NCBI RefSeq assembly: GCF_014196515.1
Contig: NZ_JACIDV010000012.1
Span: 1-64,000 of the forward strand
Direction: 5' to 3'
DNA: 64,000 nt
From: Rhizobium skierniewicense
GTDB taxonomy: Bacteria; Pseudomonadota; Alphaproteobacteria; Rhizobiales; Rhizobiaceae
A model generated the notes under the pieces. The model did not search any database and was not told the DNA's origin. It saw only the letters and a program-made list of their open reading frames with translations. A program made the translations under genes and the position numbers. Shown one piece after another: positions 1 through 6,969 of the stretch (the first letter of the stretch is position 1; each line of letters begins with the position of its first letter).

Positions 1-1
1 G

Positions 2-107
2 GGCCTCACGCCATACGAGTTCATCTGCAAACGATGGACAATCGAGCCAAATCGTTTCATCCTAAATCCGATCCATCAAATGCCGGGACTGAACATCAAC
101 TACCGCA
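2..107 (+). pseudogene. IS481-like transposase, C-terminal fragment
   Basis: Reading frame 2 from the window edge gives about 35 residues that look like the extreme C-terminus of an integrase-type (IS481-like) transposase: TPYEFICKRW, then NPIHQMPGLNI. In that family the protein ends at about this point, but here no stop follows GLNI and the frame runs on into the adjoining IS5-like fragment. The gene start lies outside the window, so it cannot be judged whether the rest is intact. The family name is from recognition of the tail motif, not a search. Confidence 0.55.
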
Positions 108-303
108 TGGATTTTACTGCCAAATCCACCGCGGGAGCGACCGAGAGCCTGGGCTTGCGAGCCCCCCTTTTTCGTCGGCCACCAGCAGCTTGGGCCTGCG
201 CCCGAATCACGGTCGCATCGATCGAAAGCCACTTCAGATCAGGATCGGCGGCTACACGGTGCAGCAATTCGGGTGTTTCATTTTCAAGAATGTTCCGAAT
301 GGC
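108..303 (-). pseudogene. IS5-family transposase, internal fragment
   Basis: The minus strand encodes the motif DPDLKWLSIDATVIRAQAQA, typical of the first catalytic Asp region of IS5-family (IS427-like group) DDE transposases. After it the frame slips at a run of five A and six G (plus-strand positions about 162-172). In the shifted frame the expected continuation appears (KGGSQAQALGRSRGGFGSKI). Such A/G runs are the programmed frameshift sites of this group. Only this internal piece is present: no N-terminal domain, no second or third catalytic acid and no terminal inverted repeats. It abuts the IS481-like tail on one side and phage sequence on the other, so it is a non-functional scar. Confidence 0.65.
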
Positions 304-326
304 ACCTGAAAAAGGGATAACCCAAC

Positions 327-1508
327 ATGACCACACCCTACACACAGGGCACGGTAACCGTGACCGCTGGCAGCACCACCGTGACCGGAACCGGGACAGG
401 CTGGCTGACGAGTGGCATTGTTCCGGGCGTTCTTGGCGTCGATGGCCTCTCTGCACCGGCTACAACGATTGTCAGCGACATCGAATTGGAGTTGGCTGTC
501 CCGTGGGCGGGTCCATCTGCGAGCGGCAAGTCCTACTGGCTGACCTACGACACCAGCAACGGCCAGCAGACGATCCTCAATACGCAGAGATTGGCCGAAT
601 ACCTTGCGCGCCTCGACAAGCCGACGCTGGCCGCTCTGGCGGCTCTCACACCCGCCGCAAACAAGCTGCCGTATTTCGCCTCGGGGAACACTGGGGCGCT
701 TGCCGACTTTCCCGCGCTTGCCCGATCCCTCTTGGCACTCGGGGGCGCGGCAAACAAGCTGCTATATCAGAACGCGGCAAACAGCTATGCCACGACTGAT
801 CTTACGGCTAAGGCAAGAGATATTCTTGCGAGCGCGGACACTAGCGCCATGAAGGGAGTGCTCGGTCTATCTGGTGCTATTCAGGTTGTTAAGTTCCGCT
901 TGATTACCGCGTCTGGAACGTACGTACCCGATGCAAACCTCGTTTTCGCAGTTATTGAGGCAGTCGGAGGCGGAGGCGGCGGAGGCGCAGCAGTAAACAA
1001 TTCAACAGACCTCACAATCGGAACAGGAGGTGGGGCTGGCGAATACTCGATGGCCTTAAAATCCAAAGCTGATTTATCACCAAGTCAACCTGTGACGATT
1101 GGAGCGGGAGGGTTGGCCGGAGCAAATGGGGGTAATACGTCTCTAGGAAGCCTCGTCATGGCAATAGGTGGTAACGGTGGTGGAGCCGCAACTGGTGCAG
1201 GCAGTACCGGCCCGGGGGCATTTGGCGGAGCAGGCGGAGTCGGAGATTTGCGGGTCCCCGGCCAATCGGGAACAGGTGGAAACACTGTCGTTGGCTCCGG
1301 GGGCGCTGTGACGCGTGTTAACAGCGGATCTGGTGGAAGTGGAAGATTTGGGTCGGGTGGGCGGCACAACGTTGGTTCAGTGGGCCAAGCTGGGCAGGGG
1401 TATGGCTCCGGCGGGGGTCCCGGTGGCGTCTTCCAATCAACTGCCACTGTAAACGGAGGCCCGGGTGCTCCGGGTCTTGTGTTCATAACCGAATATTGCA
1501 CGGCTTGA
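327..1508 (+). CDS. Phage tail fibre protein with glycine-rich C-terminal domain
   Basis: 393 residues. The N-terminal 200 residues have the Thr/Gly/Ala composition of a tail-fibre shaft or virion-attachment part. From about residue 196 (TYVPDANLVFAVIEAVGG) the protein becomes a low-complexity glycine-rich domain with poly-Gly runs that continues to the C-terminus, a fold used by some phage adhesins to present receptor-binding loops. The protein would therefore be the host-recognition element at the distal tail. The start ATG is 17 nt after a TGA at 307-309, which is probably the stop of the upstream phage gene, now replaced by IS sequence. An AAAAGGG stretch lies upstream of the start. The next gene follows closely. 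Confidence 0.75.
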   Translation: MTTPYTQGTVTVTAGSTTVTGTGTGWLTSGIVPGVLGVDGLSAPATTIVSDIELELAVPWAGPSASGKSYWLTYDTSNGQQTILNTQRLAEYLARLDKPTLAALAALTPAANKLPYFASGNTGALADFPALARSLLALGGAANKLLYQNAANSYATTDLTAKARDILASADTSAMKGVLGLSGAIQVVKFRLITASGTYVPDANLVFAVIEAVGGGGGGGAAVNNSTDLTIGTGGGAGEYSMALKSKADLSPSQPVTIGAGGLAGANGGNTSLGSLVMAIGGNGGGAATGAGSTGPGAFGGAGGVGDLRVPGQSGTGGNTVVGSGGAVTRVNSGSGGSGRFGSGGRHNVGSVGQAGQGYGSGGGPGGVFQSTATVNGGPGAPGLVFITEYCTA

Positions 1509-1519
1509 GGATTATGCGC

Positions 1520-2053
1520 ATGACTATTTATGTGAAGGTCGCAGATGGTGTCGTAACGGATAGAGCTGTTTTCGACGGGACTATCCCTAAGGATTGGCCG
1601 GATGTCGAGCTTTGGACCAAGAACGAAGAAGCGCAGATTGGATGGCAACTTGCCAATGGAGTTTTCTCGCCTCCGCTGAAACCTACAGCGTCCGCAACCA
1701 AAGCCGACGTTGATATCGAGCGCGACAAAAGGATTGCAGTTGGGTTCATTTACAGCGGCAAGCTTTTCCAAGCCCGCCAATTCGATCTCGACAATATCCG
1801 GTCTATGGCAACCGCCGCATCAGTGAAGATCGTCCAAGGCGCTCAGGATGGCGACCTGCGCTGGTTCGACCCGAGCAATGACTTCTATTGGATCGCTGCC
1901 GACAACACGACCCTGCCGATGTCAGCGCCCGATATGGTTGAGTTCGCGATGACGGCGGCGGCATGGGGCAGTAAGCACATCTTGGCGGCTGCTGCCCTCA
2001 AGGCAATGTCACCCATTCCGGCGGACTTCACAGACAACAAATGGTGGCCCTGA
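1520..2053 (+). CDS. Phage tail-associated protein (tail fibre assembly or DUF4376-like)
   Basis: 177 residues from the ATG at 1520, chosen because GAGGA lies eight bases upstream; an in-frame ATG at 1514 is too close to that site. The sequence has an N-terminal beta-rich part (MTIYVKVADGVV) and a C-terminal helical part (IERDKRIAVGFIYSGKLFQA, then DNIRSMATAA) resembling the DUF4376-type domain found in small proteins encoded just after tail fibres. A structural or assembly role for the fibre is inferred from position. It begins 11 nt after the fibre stop and overlaps the next gene at its stop codon, so the three genes are one transcription unit. Confidence 0.55.
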   Translation: MTIYVKVADGVVTDRAVFDGTIPKDWPDVELWTKNEEAQIGWQLANGVFSPPLKPTASATKADVDIERDKRIAVGFIYSGKLFQARQFDLDNIRSMATAASVKIVQGAQDGDLRWFDPSNDFYWIAADNTTLPMSAPDMVEFAMTAAAWGSKHILAAAALKAMSPIPADFTDNKWWP

Positions 2054-2577
2054 TGCAGGTTCCTGTCTCAAACGCTCTTGCTCGGCTTGGCACCCTGAGC
2101 TTCACGCTCAATGATGAGGCTCGCCCTGGATGGCTCAAGCCAGACGGCGTGACCGAGTACAATCGGGCATCATATCCGGCATTCGTGATCAAGTTCGGGG
2201 CTGCTGAATGGTTCCTAGCTGGATCGACAGCGGCGAAATTCAAGTTGCTCGATGTGCGTGGCCTTGCGTTCGTCATGGCGGGCGGTGGAGTCAGGGTCGG
2301 CAAAGTGACTGGCGTAGCTGAGTATAAGCTGACCTCTGCCAACATGCCTGAACATGACCACACCTATGACAAACCTTCTTTGGGCACGGAAATGTCCGCC
2401 GGTGTGATCTCGCAGATACTTGGCGGCGTGCTGACCACACTTAAGATACCACAGCCGAAAGTTACGACAGCACAAGCCACCGGCAAAACTGGCACGACTT
2501 CTCCAACGGCGATCCCGATTACCCCCAAATCGCTTGGCGTGAACGTCTTCATCTTTGCCGGACTTCCGCAAGGCTGA
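2053..2577 (+). CDS. Phage tail-collar domain protein
   Basis: 174 residues if started at ATG 2053, which overlaps the previous stop codon (TGATG); an ATG at 2041 in the same frame is the alternative. The motifs ARPGWLKPDG and FKLLDVRG, a Gly-rich turn, and SANMPEHDH before a C-terminal hydrophobic end are those of the tail-collar family, in which a plug-like domain with conserved D-x-R-G and P-x-H-x-H elements sits at the tail fibre. It probably contributes to the receptor-binding tip with the two upstream genes. A strong hairpin follows immediately. Confidence 0.75.
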   Translation: MQVPVSNALARLGTLSFTLNDEARPGWLKPDGVTEYNRASYPAFVIKFGAAEWFLAGSTAAKFKLLDVRGLAFVMAGGGVRVGKVTGVAEYKLTSANMPEHDHTYDKPSLGTEMSAGVISQILGGVLTTLKIPQPKVTTAQATGKTGTTSPTAIPITPKSLGVNVFIFAGLPQG

Positions 2578-2587
2578 TTACTTATCT

Positions 2588-2610
2588 GCGACGGTCGTTC
2601 GACCGTCGTT
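2588..2610. terminator. Hairpin between convergent phage genes
   Basis: A perfect nine-base inverted repeat (CGACGGTCG, two-base spacer, CGACCGTCG) at 2589-2608 lies between the collar gene and the convergent membrane-protein gene. It has no long T run on either side, so it may be a bidirectional terminator or mRNA stabiliser rather than a classical intrinsic terminator. Confidence 0.5.
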
Positions 2611-2639
2611 AGATCATGAGATTGAATCGTAAAAATGAT

Positions 2640-4031
2640 CTAGTTTAAAGCTGTTGGAGTTGTTTTTTTGATCAATGGCGGGAGTGATTTTGCGAAATAC
2701 TGATCAAGGTATGGGAGAATTTCAGGCCTATCAGTGAATGTTGCATCTCGGTAGTCAGAGCTGCTTTGCGAAAAAGTTGATCCATAAATCTCGAAGGCCG
2801 GCGTAGCAAAACCTGCGACAAAAGTAAGCCATAGAAACCAAGTCTTTTTCGGTGAAATAGTACACATTGCTGCTGCTGATAACAAAAATAGGATTGCAAG
2901 TGAAGGAATGGATGAGCGCATAACTAAGTCATTCGACTGCCCGAGCCTGAAGATAGGCAGCAATATGAGGAAAGATGCGCTTGCAAGAATGTACGGCCTG
3001 AATGCTGAAGTTGAAATGATCAAAAGGCCGATTGTTACAGGAGCTACCTCGACGGCAGACTGAACTATGTAAGACGTAGGGGTAGCGCAGGGAGCATCAC
3101 GAAAAGTGTGCGCCATGACGCAGGGCGATTGCCAAACCAACGACCTCGGCAATTCGGTTGAACCAGAGAGCAGGTAAGCTAGTATTGGGAACCCCACAAA
3201 CACCCCTGTTGCAATGACTTGAGGCCTGAAGAGTGTCATGATCTTCTTTTCGGTAATGTAGTAGGCGAGCCCAAGGGGTAGGACGCCGATAACGATAAAT
3301 GGCGACCATAGAGGAAGGCAGGAAAGCACCAAGGGTAGAAGATCGGGGCCTTCCCTTCGTTTAATCTGGAAAATCATCAGCGACACCGCCAGCCATGAAG
3401 CTATCGCATGCTGGGGAGTCCATAAAAGTGACGTCAGGTTTGACGGCAACTCAGCAAAACCATTCCACCACTCTATATGCACTGGGCTGATCTTCCAGCC
3501 GGAGTACCAAGTTCCGATGATATCTGCGCCGCTGAACAGAATGAAGATGGACGGCGCCAGGTATCGCCATCTCGGAGCCATTTTACCCAACATATAAAAG
3601 AAAGTTGTCAGGCCAATCAATGACCATAAATGGACAGCGGTATCCACTGACAACCCTGTAGCCTTAGAAACCAATGATGGTATCAGGTACCATGCTACGG
3701 AGTAGCGCAAGATGCCCAGCTGATCTTGATATTCAAGGGTGGGTGGCCAAGGATTTGTGGCAAGGATATTCAGCAGCGAATAGTGCTTTGTCCAATCACC
3801 TTTAGGCAGAATCCAATTTGAATAGCCCGATAAAATACAAAGAAGCGCGGCTAATGTGGCCATGATCATGACTTGCTTGAGCTTTTTAGGTTCTAAGTTA
3901 GGGCGCACCTCTCGGAGGATTTTGAAGAGCACAAAGCTCAGTGCGATCAAGCAAGGGAATCCATACTGAGGGCGGAGGAAGCCGAGAAAAAACACCACGA
4001 CAGGCAGAGCGATGTAGAGCACTGCTATCAT
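2640..4031 (-). CDS. Polytopic membrane protein, GT-C-like glycosyltransferase candidate (phage cargo)
   Basis: 463 residues from ATG 4031; an in-frame ATG at 4166 would add 45 non-membrane residues but would overlap the endolysin ribosome binding site. About ten hydrophobic segments span the protein. The first large loop carries GDWTKHYSLLN (residues 78-88), then NPWPP. Later come HIEWWNGF, WTPQHAIASW and LPLWSPF. An acidic D-x-x-K-H loop after the first helices and these aromatic motifs resemble GT-C-type lipid-linked sugar transferases. A role in modifying lipopolysaccharide, changing the host receptor after lysogeny, is inference. The gene is on the opposite strand to all other phage genes except the small one at the right end, and is visibly AT-richer than its neighbours, both signs of a separately acquired cargo gene. 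Confidence 0.55.
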   Translation of the reverse strand: MIAVLYIALPVVVFFLGFLRPQYGFPCLIALSFVLFKILREVRPNLEPKKLKQVMIMATLAALLCILSGYSNWILPKGDWTKHYSLLNILATNPWPPTLEYQDQLGILRYSVAWYLIPSLVSKATGLSVDTAVHLWSLIGLTTFFYMLGKMAPRWRYLAPSIFILFSGADIIGTWYSGWKISPVHIEWWNGFAELPSNLTSLLWTPQHAIASWLAVSLMIFQIKRREGPDLLPLVLSCLPLWSPFIVIGVLPLGLAYYITEKKIMTLFRPQVIATGVFVGFPILAYLLSGSTELPRSLVWQSPCVMAHTFRDAPCATPTSYIVQSAVEVAPVTIGLLIISTSAFRPYILASASFLILLPIFRLGQSNDLVMRSSIPSLAILFLLSAAAMCTISPKKTWFLWLTFVAGFATPAFEIYGSTFSQSSSDYRDATFTDRPEILPYLDQYFAKSLPPLIKKTTPTALN

Positions 4032-4178
4032 TTCCGATGCGCTGAGTGAACGTTCATGGCCCGGCGCCCGACCTGCACTTAAATCCAACTTAAATCCCCC
4101 GCTATATTGAAAGCATCTTAATAGCTCCAAAGTCGAGGCGGGGCTACGTTCAACTTTCTTAAACATCAGGAGAACACC

Positions 4179-4883
4179 ATGGCGACTGTACGCGACGTAC
4201 AGCAGCGCTTGATCGCGCTTGGCTTTCCGCTTCCCAAATATGGCGCCGACGGCGATCCGGGAGGCGAAACACTTTCTGCCGTCAACAGCGCTCTGGACGA
4301 GCTTGTCGTGCGTCGCGGCGGCAGCAAGCCCGCATCCGCGCCGCCGGTATCTGCGGATACGGAATCGGTCGTCCCTGCCGACTGGATGCCTGCGGCCAAG
4401 ATGGACCGAATCATCTGCCACTGGACGGCCGGAACGCATAAGGCAACTGAGTTTGACCGGGGTCACTACCACATGCTGATCGAGGCCGATGGAAAACTGG
4501 TCCGCGGTATTCCGTCGATCAAGCTGAACAAGGCGCCAGCCAAAAAGGGCTACGCGGCCCATACGCTCAATTGCAATACCGGCTCTATCGGCGTGTCGCT
4601 GTGCTGCATGGGCGGGTCTGTCGAAAAACCGTTTGTGCCTGGTAAATACCCGATGACGAAAGAGCAGTGGGACAAGCTGACGACCGTCGTTGCCGAGCTT
4701 TGCCGCAAGTATGGGATCAAGGTCACGGATCGCACCGTGCTTTCTCATGCCGAGGTAGAGCACAATCTCGGTATCACCCAGCGCGGCAAATGGAATTTCA
4801 CCGTCTTAGCGTTCGACCTGTCCGTGAAGGGCGCTCGCGCCTGCGGCGATAAACTGCGCGCGGAAGTCCTCGCGAAACTCTGA
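4179..4883 (+). CDS. Phage endolysin, N-acetylmuramoyl-L-alanine amidase
   Basis: 234 residues. Residues 1-40 resemble a short peptidoglycan-binding helical domain (RDVQQRLIALGFPLPKYGADG, a degenerate repeat). From residue 75 there is an amidase_2/PGRP fold: RIICHWTAGT supplies zinc ligand H81, RGHYHMLIEADGKL follows, and LSHAEVEHNLG supplies H190. It would cut the bond between MurNAc and L-Ala in the murein during lysis. AGGAGAA lies just before the ATG, a strong ribosome binding site. No signal peptide is visible, so release depends on the holin-like protein downstream. It is the first gene of a lysis block running to 6323. Confidence 0.85.
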   Translation: MATVRDVQQRLIALGFPLPKYGADGDPGGETLSAVNSALDELVVRRGGSKPASAPPVSADTESVVPADWMPAAKMDRIICHWTAGTHKATEFDRGHYHMLIEADGKLVRGIPSIKLNKAPAKKGYAAHTLNCNTGSIGVSLCCMGGSVEKPFVPGKYPMTKEQWDKLTTVVAELCRKYGIKVTDRTVLSHAEVEHNLGITQRGKWNFTVLAFDLSVKGARACGDKLRAEVLAKL

Positions 4884-4909
4884 CCCTCTCCACATCAAAG
4901 GAAACCACC

Positions 4910-5233
4910 ATGCGTTCACTGATCATCGTATCAGCGGCGGCTATAGGCCTGTCCGCTTGCCAGTCTACCGGATCGATCGACACAGGTATCCGCCAGAACC
5001 TCCCACAGGTTTGCTCTGCTGGCGAGACTGCCTATGCCGTGCTTCTGCCGTTCATTGCTGCCGACAGGCTCAAGCCAAAAACTGCTGCGGCTGCCGAAGT
5101 TGCCTATCAGAGCCTTCAGGCACTCTGCGTCAACAAAGACAGCGCCACGCTCGCATCGACGCTGGTGGCTGCGTCGAGCGCCTATCTCACGATCACCATC
5201 GCCATCCGCGAAGCCAAGAAGGTGGAGAACTGA
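4910..5233 (+). CDS. Small phage lipoprotein, candidate outer spanin
   Basis: 107 residues with a clear lipoprotein signal: MRSLIIVSAAAIGLSAC, lipidated Cys at 17, followed by Gln-Ser. The mature part is about 90 residues, alpha-helical and Ala-rich, with two further Cys residues. The gene lies 26 nt after the endolysin behind an AAAGGA site and only two bases before the holin-like gene. A lipoprotein at this place in a lysis cassette suggests an outer-membrane spanin or a lysis modulator, but it is not proline-rich like Rz1 and no family is recognised. Function is inference from context. Confidence 0.6.
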   Translation: MRSLIIVSAAAIGLSACQSTGSIDTGIRQNLPQVCSAGETAYAVLLPFIAADRLKPKTAAAAEVAYQSLQALCVNKDSATLASTLVAASSAYLTITIAIREAKKVEN

Positions 5234-5235
5234 TC

Positions 5236-5592
5236 ATGACCACGAACAAAGAGAACATCGTTTCCGCGATTGCTGAGGGCGTACTGACCGGCGTCAACAG
5301 CCCGTCTACGCGCGCGACCGCTTCGGATGCCCGAACCATCATTGATGCCGTCGAACGCTCTACAGCGCCCGTTGTGGCCCACATCACGAATACGGAGCCT
5401 TGGTATCAGTCCCGCGTCACACTCGGCGCGATCCTGGCAGCGGCTGCCGGTCTCCTTGGCGTGTTTGGCTATGCGTTCCCAGAAGACGTGCAGGGCAAGC
5501 TCGTTGACCTGATCGTTGCTCTTGCTCCGGTCATCGGCGGTGGGCTGGCGCTTTATGGCCGCTGGGCTGCAAAGAAGCCCTTGGGCAAGTGA
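5236..5592 (+). CDS. Holin-like phage membrane protein
   Basis: 118 residues from ATG 5236, preceded by GGTGGAG within the end of the previous gene. There are two predicted membrane helices, residues 61-80 (VTLGAILAAAAGLLGVFGYA) and about 88-108 (LVDLIVALAPVIGGGLALYG), joined by a short acidic loop, and the protein ends in a basic tail (RWAAKKPLGK). This is the layout of two-helix holins. The 55-residue N-terminal cytoplasmic part is longer than usual. It presumably opens the inner membrane for the endolysin encoded upstream. Confidence 0.65.
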   Translation: MTTNKENIVSAIAEGVLTGVNSPSTRATASDARTIIDAVERSTAPVVAHITNTEPWYQSRVTLGAILAAAAGLLGVFGYAFPEDVQGKLVDLIVALAPVIGGGLALYGRWAAKKPLGK

Positions 5593-5654
5593 TCAAACGG
5601 GGCGGTGTAGTGCCGCCCCTACGCATAGCGCAGGCATAAAGGGTTACGGGGCCA

Positions 5655-6323
5655 ATGGCAGGAAACCAAGATATGAGCAACGGCACAGGCTTCGACCCGA
5701 TGGCCCAATATGCCCGCCTGTCTGAGCGGGTAGAGAACCAGGGCAAGGACATTGTGGATCTCCGGTCCAACATGAACACCGGGTTCCAAACGGTAAACGC
5801 GGCCATTGGCACGCTGTCGAACGAACTGCGCAGCAACAGCAAAACGCAGTGGCCGGTTATCTGGGCGGCCGCTGGCGTCTGCTTTACGGTTCTCGCGACC
5901 GGCGGCGCGTTTTTCTACAACAGCCTGAACAAAGATCAATCTCGCCTTGATGCCGCAATCATCAAAAACGCTGAGGTGATGCAGACAGCCCTAACACGGT
6001 TGACGGAAGGCACCCAGCAGAGCCTTGTTTCAATGACTGAACGCATGGTTACACGGCAAGAGATGGAATACCGGCAGGCCCGAGGCGCTGAAGATCGGAC
6101 ACGGATGGAATCAACCATCAAGGAAATCCGCGAGGCCCAGGTGCCACGTGCTGAACTCGACCGCGTATTCCTGAATTACGATCAGCGCTTTGTTGACCAG
6201 CAGCGCCAGATTGATGACCAGAAGCAGGCGCAGGGAAGCGTCTATGGCGCGAGAGACGTGATCCTAGACCTGCGTGAGCGCCTTGATAGGGTCGAACGCG
6301 GTCGAGCAGCTACGGGCGGTTAG
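5655..6323 (+). CDS. Phage membrane-anchored coiled-coil protein, candidate inner spanin
   Basis: 222 residues. There is one membrane segment at residues 67-88 (WPVIWAAAGVCFTVLATGGA), preceded by a heptad-rich stretch and followed by about 130 residues of charged, Gln/Arg-rich sequence with strong coiled-coil character (MTERMVTRQEMEYRQARGAE, then LRERLDRVERG). With the C-terminal part in the periplasm it could pair with the lipoprotein encoded at 4910, as inner spanins pair with outer ones. The topology and the pairing are inferences. An in-frame ATG at 5673 is an alternative start. It overlaps the convergent gene at 6320 by four bases. Confidence 0.55.
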   Translation: MAGNQDMSNGTGFDPMAQYARLSERVENQGKDIVDLRSNMNTGFQTVNAAIGTLSNELRSNSKTQWPVIWAAAGVCFTVLATGGAFFYNSLNKDQSRLDAAIIKNAEVMQTALTRLTEGTQQSLVSMTERMVTRQEMEYRQARGAEDRTRMESTIKEIREAQVPRAELDRVFLNYDQRFVDQQRQIDDQKQAQGSVYGARDVILDLRERLDRVERGRAATGG

Positions 6324-6619
6324 ATCGGCGGCAACCCCGCCGCCACCCGCTGCGCATCATAATGCTCTTCGACCAGCCTAACGGCTTCTGACCGGCTTGA
6401 CGCATATCCGCCCTGTGGCATGACGGTGACGCGGATCTTGCGCGAGTGGCCACCGTTCCAAAGCCACTTGCCTTTCATCGGCCCAGCCTCTTGGTACGAT
6501 ATGCGTCCGGTATTTTCCCCGTCGATCACGCAGACGTAGTCTTCTAGCGGCTTGCCATCGAGCCCGTTTTCTCCGGGCCATGTGCGCTTCCAATGATATC
6601 TGCGTTGGTATTCGGTCAT
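6320..6619 (-). CDS. Small hypothetical protein at prophage end
   Basis: 99 residues from ATG 6619 (MTEYQRRYHWKR). The product is rich in Trp, Tyr, Arg and Gly (LWNGGHSRKIRVTVMPQGGY) and ends in a helix (AVRLVEEHYDAQRVAAGLPP). I do not recognise the family. The reading frame is complete, lacks rare-codon clusters and faces the lysis genes from the tRNA side, where lysogeny accessory genes often sit. It overlaps the coiled-coil gene tail to tail by four bases. Function unknown. Confidence 0.5.
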   Translation of the reverse strand: MTEYQRRYHWKRTWPGENGLDGKPLEDYVCVIDGENTGRISYQEAGPMKGKWLWNGGHSRKIRVTVMPQGGYASSRSEAVRLVEEHYDAQRVAAGLPPI

Positions 6620-6646
6620 AATGCTGGGACTAAATTGGGAACAGCG

Positions 6647-6702
6647 TGCCACACCTGATTCTAGTGTGGCAGAACGGTTGAAGTCCAGATTGCCACACCT
6701 GA
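6647..6702. repeat. Repeated and inverted TGCCACA sites beside the tRNA, candidate integrase arm sites
   Basis: The 12-mer TGCCACACCTGA occurs at 6647-6658 and again at 6691-6702, and its inverse TGTGGCA occurs between them at 6665-6671. The cluster lies about 50 bp from the 3' end of tRNA-Cys inside the presumed prophage end. Repeated short sites at this position are what phage integrase or excisionase arm-binding sites look like. This is inference from pattern and location. Confidence 0.4.
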
Positions 6703-6750
6703 AAAATTATACAGCTATTTCAGCCTGTTATGGAGTGGGTTTTAGATCGT

Positions 6751-6824
6751 TGGAGGCCTCGCCCGGAATTGAACCGGGGTACGAGGATTTGCAGTCCTCT
6801 GCGTCACCACTCCGCCACGAGGCC
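6751..6824 (-). tRNA. tRNA-Cys (anticodon GCA), CCA encoded
   Basis: The complement folds as a 74-nt cloverleaf. Acceptor stem GGCCTCG pairs with CGAGGCC. The anticodon stem GAGGA/TCCTC encloses CTGCAAA with anticodon GCA. The T-arm has GGTTCAATTCC. The discriminator base is U, as in tRNA-Cys, and the 3' CCA is encoded in the DNA (6751-6753). The 3' end faces the prophage, so this gene is the probable attachment target; being intact, it would have been restored by the phage's end. Confidence 0.93.
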
Positions 6825-6855
6825 TCAATGAGGTGATTTCTCACGCCATGGCGGG

Positions 6856-6884
6856 GATTTAGAACGAATCCATTTTGCGTGCAA
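6856..6884 (-). promoter_or_regulatory. Promoter of tRNA-Cys
   Basis: On the minus strand TTGCAC (6884-6879) and TAAATC (6861-6856) are separated by 17 bases, a good sigma-70-type match, and lie about 30 bases upstream of the tRNA 5' end. No other minus-strand gene begins here. Confidence 0.55.
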
Positions 6885-6920
6885 TAGGGTAGGTGGGAAA
6901 AAGCCGAAGAAGTATTGTGG

Positions 6921-6961
6921 AAAAAAAGCCGCATGGCTCATCATGACCCGATGCGGCTTTT
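6921..6961 (-). terminator. Intrinsic terminator of the DUF3309 gene
   Basis: Eleven-base arms (AAAAGCCGCAT and ATGCGGCTTTT) flank a 16-base loop, and in the minus-strand direction the hairpin is followed by a run of seven T. It lies nine bases after the stop of the small minus-strand gene. Confidence 0.8.
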
Positions 6962-6969
6962 CGGCAGGG

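Larger units (their letters stand above)
303..6750. mobile_element. Prophage right arm (tail fibre, cargo, lysis genes)
   Basis: A run of phage-type genes (tail fibre, tail-associated protein, tail collar, endolysin, lipoprotein, holin-like, membrane coiled-coil protein, small hypothetical) ends exactly at the 3' end of a tRNA-Cys gene. Integrases of temperate phages often recombine in tRNA 3' ends, so 6750 is a plausible right boundary. Capsid, packaging and integrase genes are not in the window. The left side is interrupted by insertion-sequence remnants, so the element may be defective. The boundary is inferred from gene content and the tRNA, not from a matched attL/attR pair. Confidence 0.75.

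Noticed and set aside
961..1470. GGN-rich repeats taken for a tandem or CRISPR-like array
   Set aside because: The repetition comes from glycine codons in one open reading frame of a tail fibre, with no regular unit or spacers.
4032..4763. N-terminal extension of the phage membrane protein up to 4763
   Set aside because: It runs antisense through the endolysin, is rich in Arg and His and has no membrane or domain character; the membrane protein begins near 4031.
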